NCBI GenBank assembly: GCA_029582165.1
Contig: CM055874.1
Location: 45,953,769-46,017,768 of the forward strand
Source of the DNA: Portulaca oleracea
Taxonomy: Eukaryota > Streptophyta > Magnoliopsida > Caryophyllales > Portulacaceae
Direction of reading: 5' to 3'
DNA length: 64,000 nucleotides
Part shown: positions 56,469 to 64,000 of the stretch, one piece after another
How the letters are laid out: each line of letters starts with the position of its first letter
Numbering within the stretch: the first letter of the stretch is position 1
The notes under the pieces: generated by a model
Told to the model about the DNA's origin: nothing
What the model saw: only the letters and a program-made list of their open reading frames with translations
The model's database searches: none
Program-made: the position numbers and the translations under genes

Positions 56469-57541
56469 TGAAAGAACCCTAGAGGGGGGGTGAATAGGGT
56501 TATTGAATTTTTCTGCACAAATCACAACTTGACAAGGACGTTAGGTTCTCAGTCTGAACAAACTGAGAACTTCCTTCACACAAAATAGAATTAGAATGAA
56601 TAAAGGACAAATAATATATAACTGAATAACCTCCTTTATTGCACTGATCAGAGAGATAACCTAAGGTAAAGGACCTTAGGTATTACAACGGACCAAGCGC
56701 CTTACAATGGACGCTTCTTATTGTTTGGAAAGGCCTTCACAGTGAGGCGTTTATCGCTTTCTGATGAATGACCTTTGGTGATCGTATTTGAAATCCCAAA
56801 GGTGAATGTCCTTAGGGATTCAGACAAGCCGAAAACTTCAACAGTAACTTACAAATTCTCAGAATTCTTCACCCACCAAATTCGATTTGGTGTTTACACA
56901 TATAGAATCCTAATTCCGTCTAGGATTCACACACGAAAGCCTAACACAACTCTAAATCCGTTAAGAGTTTGATAGCACTCTCAATATGAACACTCGAACA
57001 CCTCACTCAACTCAAGAACACACTCTTGGTTGAACTCTCGATTTCTTCCTTGGAATCGAATGCCTTCTTCAATCAACAGGTTATCTTCTTATAGTCGCAG
57101 CATAGAGTCGTTGGAGATCCCTTGATACTTTCCTTCTTCGTGCTTTGTTCTTCCTTCCATTTTTGCTCCGATTTGTTTTCCTTTGAGTCTTCCGAATTTC
57201 GCGATCAAATCTTCTTCCTAAATCTTTGATTGATTGTTCCTACAAGTCAAGTAATTGCAATCAATTAGTTTGGATAGAAATAAGATGGAAAGTGGATTTG
57301 AGATTTCCAGAAGTTGGATATTGAAACTGTCGAAACAGTGGATATAAGTTTTCCAGAAAACTTCCCTGTTTCTGCGTGAACGTCCTTATCCATTGGCGCT
57401 GTTTCTGCGTGAATGTCCTTATCCATTGGCGCCTTGACGTAAATGTCCTTCAGCCTCTTTCAGCTTTCTGGATAAATGAATTTTGGCTTTTATTCAAAAC
57501 AGATCCGATTGCCAGGGCAATGTCCTTGAGGGGTTCTCACA
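56469..57541 (-). repeat. 5' LTR (minus orientation)
   Basis: 1073 bp, minus-strand start TGTGAGAACCCCTC, end TCTAGGGTTCTTTCA. It drives the gag ORF on the minus strand. Confidence 0.92.
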
Positions 57542-57599
57542 AGATGATAATTTAGGTAGAACTCTTTTATTACAAAATAATAAATAAAAATTAAGTAGA

Positions 57600-57960
57600 T
57601 CCCTTGAGAGAAGATTATTTATAGGTATACCTTTCTTTAGGAAGCATATCCGTTGGGAATATCTCAGTTAAGCGTGCTTGGCTGGGAGTAGTCTCAAGAT
57701 GGGTGACTTTTGGGTAGTTTTCACGGGCAGCGTGTGAGCGAGAACATCTCAGTTAAGCACATCCGTTGGAAACATTGGTCATGTCCGCTACCTGGGAGAG
57801 ATCACGACGTTACAGTACATGGTTACATGTGACTAAAAGAGATTGAAATGACTACTTATATCACCAAGGTGTATCTTTCTTTTAGGAAACTCATCCGTTG
57901 GAAATTCCACAGTTACGTGTGCTTAGCTGGGAATAGTCTTAGGATGGGTGACTTCCTGAA
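57600..57960 (+). repeat. 5S rRNA-derived repeats (Cassandra TRIM-like)
   Basis: Copy 1 (57665-57707) has AGTTAAGCGTGCTTGG, GGGAGTAGTCTCAAG and GATGGGTGAC; copy 2 (about 57910-57954) has AGTTACGTGTGCTTAGC, GGGAATAGTCTTAGG and GATGGGTGAC. These are the A-box, intermediate element and C-box of plant 5S rRNA. Both are preceded by CTTTAGGAAGC/CTTTTAGGAAAC and CATCCGTTGG. Cassandra TRIM elements carry such 5S modules in their LTRs, and a pair in direct orientation fits a remnant of two LTRs. It is not a functional 5S gene. Confidence 0.65.
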
Positions 57961-58091
57961 TTTATGAGTGTTTTTTTTTGTGGGTAGGATATAATTGAGT
58001 TCTTAAGATTGTAAATGAAAATCATTCGTATATTACGAAATAAGGATTACATAACAAGCTATCCTATGATATTTACGTAAATTGTTAAAAC

Positions 58092-58814
58092 GGAAATGAT
58101 AAATGTCTTGGGCAAGACACATATTAAGTGTCTTGCTATAGTATAAAACCTATATATTTGTAAATTAAATTGAAAAAAAAATTACATGATTGGCTTCTAT
58201 AACTATAATATTATGTATAAATGGTATAAAATCATACTTATATATATATTTTTTGAAATTTACAAAAAAACGTTTAAAATATGCCCAACGGACGGGGTTC
58301 ATTCTTTAGGGTGTCAATTTTAATTGTTGGTGTATCAAAAATGTTCCAAGCTTCTTATAATTGATAATTAATAATATCTGTCAAAAAAATTGAGGTTAAA
58401 AATGATAATACATATTAGTTTTATAAATGGGTGATAAGTGTCTTGCCCCAAGACACTGTTTAAATGTCTTCTCCCTTATGAAATCAATATTTATTATTGT
58501 TTTTAACCCCAATTTTTTTGACAAATACTATTAATTATCAATTATAAGAAGCTTGGAATGTGTTGGTTACACCAACAATTAAAATTTACACCCTAACGAA
58601 TGAACCTCATCCGTTGGGCATATTTTAGACGTCTTTTTGTAAATTTTAAAAAATATCGATAAATGTGTGATTTTATACAATTTATATATATTATTATAGT
58701 TATAGAAGTTAATCATGTAACTTTTTTCCAATTTAATTTACAAATATATATATTTTCTATAGTGACAAGACACATATATAACATGCGTCTTGCACAAGAC
58801 TTTTATCATTTTCC
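58092..58814. mobile_element. Foldback transposon, 723 bp, nearly full palindrome
   Basis: The left end GGAAATGATAAATGTCTTGG and reverse-complemented right end GGAAAATGATAAAAGTCTTG match. Inner blocks also mirror: GTTCCAAGCTTCTTATAATT against AATTATAAGAAGCTTGGAAT, and AAAATATGCCCAACGGA against TCCGTTGGGCATATTTT. The centre, near 58440-58470, has GTGTCTTGCCCCAAGACAC. No ORF. Confidence 0.85.
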
Positions 58815-59827
58815 TTTATAAAAAGGCAAGACACATATCATCACCCATTGTTAAAAATAATTATTATTTCTTAATGTTATATTTTAAAGAATTATATTGT
58901 AAAAGAAATTGTGAGAAAACAAACACTTCAATTTTTATTTTTTTAAGGTACTTTTTAATTCCTTTGCATGTTTTACGTGCAAACCGGTCTAGTAATCATG
59001 AAATTAAATTAGTTCATCGTTGTTCCATTTGTCCGTACTGGAGGGTCCAAAGTATCCTCCCTCTTCCCTAAATTATTTGTGCTGGTTTTAATTTTTTCTG
59101 AGTTAAATTTTGCAAAATAACTATTTTTTTTTATAGAAAAGTTTGGGAAATTCATTCCATGCTCAAAGTAATATCATAAGCTCCTTCGCTTAAGAGATCA
59201 GAAATAGGTTGAGGGCCCATATTCATCCACGGGCCATGATCTTCTACCAATCACCATGCATTGAAGATTTGAAGGTGGGCTATGAGCAATCATATTTTCG
59301 AATCTTTTGACATGAGAAAAAGAAACATCATCAAAATCTTGAACTAAAATATGAGCAGCCAAAATAACTATTAATTATCTCTGATAATTATTTGTCTGGT
59401 CATGATATTTTTTAAAAAGAATTGAAAATCGTTGCTATTGTCAACTACACATTGGTTCATAAATATATGAATGATGAATATGTAAACATATATACGGCAA
59501 TCAAATTAGCTTATCAAATCTCACCGGCCGCTCTGTAACATGTTTAGATGGTTGTACAAATTGTATGCACGTATCCAGGGTAATTAAAATGTGCACTTCG
59601 TTAAATAATTGGGATGAATTTTTACATAAATAAAAACCAAATCCATTATCAGAGATAAATCCCACAAATATATAAAAGATTGATGAATACATACAATAAC
59701 TTTTATTGTAGATCTAGCTTGTTGCACAATGAAATGATTCAAATGTGTGTGTGTTACAAATTAAATTACCTTAGCCAATGTCAAATGCATATGACTAACA
59801 TATTTACAATGGTGAGAATTATTTTCT
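58815..59827. other. Spacer and metacaspase 3' flank
   Basis: AT-rich, with no coding or RNA signal. The part nearest 59827 is probably 3' UTR of the minus-strand metacaspase. Confidence 0.45.
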
Positions 59828-61536
59828 CTAAGGTTGCAATAAGAAAATAGCATTAGCATTCTCATCACTAGAATACAAACAAGGGTGTTGTCTAAACCCT
59901 TGTTTTTGCAACATTTCCCTAGCCTTAACCACAACCTCCTTATTACTAACCCTACTAGGGTTCTCCTCCAAGACCTTCCTAACCGCATTACTAAAGGCTC
60001 CATAAGCCTTCCCTCCCTCGTCGCTCATGTGGGCATCAGCCGATGTCTCGTTGGCTTGACACCCACTAAGCAAAATGCCATAATCGCCCTTGGCCTTTCG
60101 AGGGCCATGATTGCTAGCCCTAGCGAGGCAAAAGCTAAGGCTAGCATCATCTTTGAACCGCTCTCTCATGTGGTGTGCTATATCAGGGTTGTCCGTGTTG
60201 TGGAGTTGCTTGAAATGGTTTAGGATTGACTCTAGTGGGATGAGCCTTGGTCTCGAATGGCGGGGTGGCAGGGACTTGGATGACATGGTCGAAGGGCCGA
60301 TTTGCTCTTTCTCTTGGTCAATTAGGCCTCCACTGTGGCACGAGTCCGAGAGGATTGTCAAGGTAGTGTTTGGATGTAGGTGGTTCACTAGATCCCGGAA
60401 ATCCATATCTACAAATTTACGTCAGTAATTAATTAGTTCGTTTTGGCTCAAAAAAAAATTAAGAGAAAATGTGTGTGAGATGGAGACATATTATTTATAG
60501 GTGCATGATTTGAACCTATTGTATACATTTGATAATTTGATAATTATCGACATAAATAGGACTTTTTTAATATATCATAAAATTAAGATAAGGATTTACA
60601 GTAACAAGTTTCTAGGAATAAAGGTACTCTATGTCCATAAAAGAAAGATAAATAGGGTGCCATGAGTTTGTTATTATGTCAAACTTTGATAAGGACATAT
60701 CTCATTCGAAATAGATCATTCATTTCGGAAAAAGCTACTATATATGCCACTAGCCTGACCATAAAAGAAAAATAGGTACATGACCGTTTGTGAAATTTAA
60801 AATCAATAGGTTTAGTATTTCAATTTGTTTTGATTAAAAAATCTATTTATAGTTGCCATCGTTGCTTGTAATATGGATGACTGTAAGTCACATCGTAATC
60901 AAAGATATTGTGACTTACAGTCATCCAATTTGTATGGTAACAAAAATATGTATTTACGCATCGATGCATAAATACATATGTCTTGTTTTAATCTAAACAG
61001 TCCACAACATACTTATTCTAAAATCTTAAAATCGGTTCAACAGAATTGAGTGTTATAAAAATTAATTATGAATATAAATTAGAAAATAATCAATTAATTA
61101 GTCATATGTCAATGCATGTCAAAGTGAATTATCTACCCAAATAATTATCGATATTATATATGGCTTAAGTATATATACCTGTGATGAGATTGAAATCACA
61201 AGGCACAATAGCTTCATCTTTCCTATGAGGCTCATTTGGATTCAAGGAAGGGATCAAGGTCCCATGGCCACTATAATGGAAGTAAAGCACATCACCCTCC
61301 TCAGCGCGATTCACCATTATTCGAAGGGCCTTCTTGATGTTGGCACCTGTGGGCATGACAACCGAGCCTGGCTCGTCTGTCATGAGCTCGATATCTTCTT
61401 CTTTGAACCCGAACCTCTCAATTAAGACTTGTTTCATGGAAACAACATCATTGATGCAACCATACAATTCATTGTTAGTGTTAGGGTAATTGCACCCTAC
61501 CAAAATTGCCATTCTCTTGGGCCCTAATTTCTCCAT
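59828..61536 (-). CDS. MC9: Metacaspase-9-like type II metacaspase
   Basis: Exons 61536-61179 and 60408-59828: 939 nt, 312 aa, one GT-AG intron at the same phase and place (NLIT|D) as in the copy at 35284. It has the p20 start MAILVGCNYPNTNNELYGC, catalytic His91 in HYSGHGT, catalytic Cys143 in DSCHSGG, a short linker, then ILLSGCQANETSAD and the p10 end GFRQHPCLYSSDENANAIF. The short linker and length near 325 aa place it with Arabidopsis MC9, a calcium-independent, mildly acidic-pH protease that clears xylem vessel cells after death, rather than with MC4-8, which have long linkers. MC9 self-processes after Arg/Lys in the linker; suitable basic residues are present. Role inferred from family. 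Confidence 0.92.
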
Positions 61537-61670
61537 GATGAATGTTGGGTACTAGTGAACAAAGCTTTGCAAACTAATTAGAACTTGTTTCTTTGATGGT
61601 TGGATTAATTGTTTGATTTGTGGGGAAGTATTTCTTGTTTTTGTTGACATTCCATTGACAAACCCTAGGC

Positions 61671-61681
61671 TATATATACAC
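61671..61681 (-). promoter_or_regulatory. TATA box of the metacaspase-9-like gene
   Basis: On the minus strand TGTATATATAGCC lies about 135-145 bp upstream of the ATG at 61536. Confidence 0.55.
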
Positions 61682-62151
61682 ATACACATTATAGTTGCTT
61701 GTAGTAAAAGTTACCCTAATTTGTTGGAAAGTATGGCACTCTATCCAAATTTAGTTCAAGTTTTCTGAAGTGGATATATAGCTAGGATGAGCTGTTACTT
61801 TGGTATTGCATAAGAAAGAACCTTTAGGTTTTTTTCAATTTTTTTTTTAACCAAGGAATCTTCTTTTGTGACGTGTATTTGTCTTTATCTTTGGAATCTA
61901 AGGATAATCTTTTAAGTATGTGTGGAATTAATGATGATGATTGATGCATACAGTTAACTGTCATTTTATTTTCATTTGCATATGTAATGGAATATTATGA
62001 TGTAAACAATGTAATTAACAATAAACTGATATTAGAATATTACGAAGTACGTTATTATCATTTTTACTCGATGACAGGTTATGAATGCTTCTCGATCTCA
62101 TTATTTCTTTCGTGGTTTAGGTCATGCTCGATGAAATGAGTGGTTTAGATC
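61682..62151. other. Upstream spacer of the metacaspase gene
   Basis: AT-rich promoter-side sequence without recognisable genes or elements. Confidence 0.4.
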
Positions 62152-62551
62152 CATAACAAGAAAAATTACTTTGGGCAACAAAAAAATTTGCTGCCATAGT
62201 CTATCTTTGTTGCCCAATAACATGGGGTACAAAAAAATTTGTCACGATTTGGTAGTTTTATCCTCGAAACACAAAATTCAGGCTACAAATTAGTAAAAAT
62301 GGTAGCACAAGGTAGATGGGGTGGGCAACCAAATTTTTTTGTTGCCTTAGTAATTTTTGGCAACCATTTTTCTATAAATTGTTGCCCAATCTATATCAAT
62401 TGCAATAAAAAAAAAGTTTTGTTGGCACATGATATAATGTATTTAACCACATAATTATTTGGTTGCTTTATTTTAAATTAATGCAATAATAATTTTTTTT
62501 GTTACCTAAACTACCCCAAATTCGTTACCCAAACATATTTTTCTTGTTGTG
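62152..62551. mobile_element. CACTA (En/Spm)-type MITE
   Basis: The left end CATAACAAGAAAAATTACTT and the reverse-complemented right end CACAACAAGAAAAATATG match the CACTACAAGAAAAA terminus of CACTA elements. The 3-bp duplication ATC is present on both sides (62149-62151, 62552-62554). Subterminal TGGGCAACAAAAAAATTTG-type words (TTTGGCAACC, TTGTTGCCC) are repeated in both orientations, as usual for transposase-binding ends. 400 bp, no transposase. Confidence 0.82.
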
Positions 62552-62554
62552 ATC

Positions 62555-64000
62555 AATAACAAATAACAATTTATATAGTGGATATTGTTTAGGAATTGAC
62601 AGCAGTTCGATACAACATGCTAAACACTACTTAAAATACTAGCTTACTGAAATTAAGATTGATCTAATTAGAGTTTCGGTTTAAACAAAATGCAAAATAT
62701 TATCCAAAATGCAACGGCAGGACATAACTTTAAACTTGACATTTTGCAAACAATGTTTCATTTATTAAATTTATGTGCAAAAGTATGGGCACAAATAGTA
62801 ACCGTAAAAGTGGGGATCGTGATAAATTTAGCTCCTTCAACCTAAATCATCTAAAATTAAAGTAAAACTAATATATTATTATGTAATACTCAGTGTCTTT
62901 TAAGTTGCATCAATAGGACTACAGTCTAACTTTTAAAGAACACAAATCAATAATTATGGTGTTCACATTTTAAAAATTAAACAAATATTCAGAAATTCTT
63001 TTCAGGTTAGCGTAAAGCACAAGCTAGTTCAATCAAAAAAAAAAAAAAGCACAAGCTAGTTGGATACTTACTAATTCTCCAAAAATTCTCTTATGTCATA
63101 AGCTATGTCAAACACTTCAATAATTCTCCAAAAATAGCTTTTGTGAAAACTGATTTTAAAAAGTAAAAACAGTTTTTTTAGAAACTAGACCAAACATACA
63201 CTAATTAGAAAGACGTTAAATAATTAACTGTTAATGAAGCTAAGTTAATCCGTTAATTAATCAAATTTGGTTTATCTATGTGAATGTAGGTTAGTTGAAT
63301 AGGTGAAGCATAATTGCGTACAAGAAAACTATTAACCAAAGTACCCATTAAGTGAACACTTGTGTATTTTAATGTCTATTTATTATATTACCCGTTCTCT
63401 AACTTTTTGACATCAATACATCATGTATATTAAACGGAGTTGCTTCCTAAGAAAAGGAACCAAAGAAATGGGACCTAATTAATTTGATTAGACAACCAAA
63501 TTAGGCTTAAAAACACCCATTTTCTCATTTATTTTTTTATTTAATCAAATTCCTTACACGTTATGTAAGTGTACATATCTTCCTACAAGCATTACCTCGT
63601 TCACACGCAACAAGCCATCACAAACTAACTAATTCGTTTGGATATTGCTCTTTGATTATGAAAATTACACATAACTTGGTTCGAATTAGGTTATCTCCAT
63701 TTCTTTAGGCCACATCTGGTTACCATATTCTGATATTCTCCTTCGAAGTGGATGTCTAATAAATAGATCAATTAATTTGGATCTCGCTAAATTTGGGTCG
63801 GGTCATATTTTAGATTTTAAGGTTGTTAGAATTGGGATCATAACTCAAATTCATGGGGTAGGTAGGATTGAAATTATTCCACATAGAATTGTGGATCGGA
63901 ATGTAGATATTAGAATCACATCGAGGATTTTGGATCATAAAATCGTACGATTGTAGATCATGATCGGGATTTTAATACCTATGATTTCATTATTAATATT
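62555..64000. other. AT-rich spacer to window end
   Basis: A 15-bp word AAGCACAAGCTAGTT flanks a poly-A run near 63015-63062, and AATTCTCCAAAAAT occurs twice near 63072 and 63120. A weak GGATCATAATCGGGAT-type word repeat occurs at 63830-63990. No gene seen. Confidence 0.45.

Larger units (their letters stand above)
53357..57541 (-). mobile_element. Copia-type LTR retrotransposon, gag-only, internally deleted
   Basis: Two LTRs with TG..CA ends (53357-54440 and 56469-57541) bracket 2.0 kb. Read on the minus strand, the 5' LTR is followed 2 nt later by TGGTATCAGAGC (about 56466-56455), the initiator-tRNA-Met primer site usual in plant Copia elements. A polypurine tract AAAAAGGGGGAGA lies directly before the 3' LTR (about 54455-54442). 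Gag is recognisable, a zinc knuckle is frameshifted, and protease, integrase, reverse transcriptase and RNase H are absent. Flanks TGATG and AGATG share 4 of 5 bases. LTRs are nearly identical apart from small indels, so insertion looks recent. Confidence 0.92.

Noticed and set aside
57665..57954. Functional 5S rRNA genes
   Set aside because: Only the internal part of 5S is preserved, with many substitutions and no complete 120-nt transcript.

Overview
The window looks like nuclear DNA of a dicot-type flowering plant. Genes are split by short GT-AG introns, intergenic DNA is AT-rich and full of nested transposable elements, and the recognisable proteins are plant families: a MYB-CC factor, an MS2-type fatty acyl reductase, a DEAD-box helicase of the RH32 type, a secreted SERK-like LRR protein, type II metacaspases and proton-pump-interactor-like coiled-coil proteins. 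I see no bacterial operon, CRISPR array, tRNA or intact rRNA gene. The species cannot be named from the sequence alone.

Layout. 1-1480: edge of a probable LTR and a duplicated LINE RNase H remnant. 1847-5373 (-): MYB-CC transcription factor (PHL7-like), 6 coding exons, 302 aa, with a probable 5' UTR intron. 7060-8907: a possible Pack-MULE-like element beside a foldback element with a perfect 9-bp target duplication. 10199-10825: foldback element. 11186-15071 (-): fatty acyl-CoA reductase 2 / MALE STERILITY 2, 9 exons, 607 aa. 16070-20340: tandem repeats, a Tourist-like MITE and degenerate repeats. 20622-27310 (+): DEAD-box RNA helicase RH32-like, 8 exons, 741 aa. 28920-29900: GATGTCC-rich repeat with a nested insert. 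30425-31080: two MITEs just upstream of a small secreted LRR protein gene (31229-33745, +, 208 aa). 35284-37082 (+): type II metacaspase with a frameshift. 37804-39671 (-): proton-pump-interactor-like gene.

40198-43998 is a probable Helitron carrying an exon of asparagine synthetase. 44543-47192 is a nest of foldback and hAT-like elements that includes GC-rich double palindromes. 47696-49504 is a non-autonomous LINE with a broken RRM ORF1. 50369-50930 (-) is a LINE reverse transcriptase fragment. 51050-52884 (-) is a second proton-pump-interactor-like gene. 53357-57541 is a gag-only Copia LTR retrotransposon on the minus strand. Then come 5S rRNA-derived (Cassandra-like) repeats and a 723-bp foldback element. 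59828-61536 (-) is an intact metacaspase-9-like gene. 62152-62551 is a CACTA-type MITE.

The host genes do not form a pathway. The notable groupings are the two metacaspases (one intact, one broken, opposite strands, about 23 kb apart) and the two short proton-pump-interactor-like genes about 11 kb apart. Both suggest old local duplication followed by transposon invasion. All exon models were assembled by hand from reading frames, splice sites and phase; each total coding length is a multiple of three except the frameshifted metacaspase.
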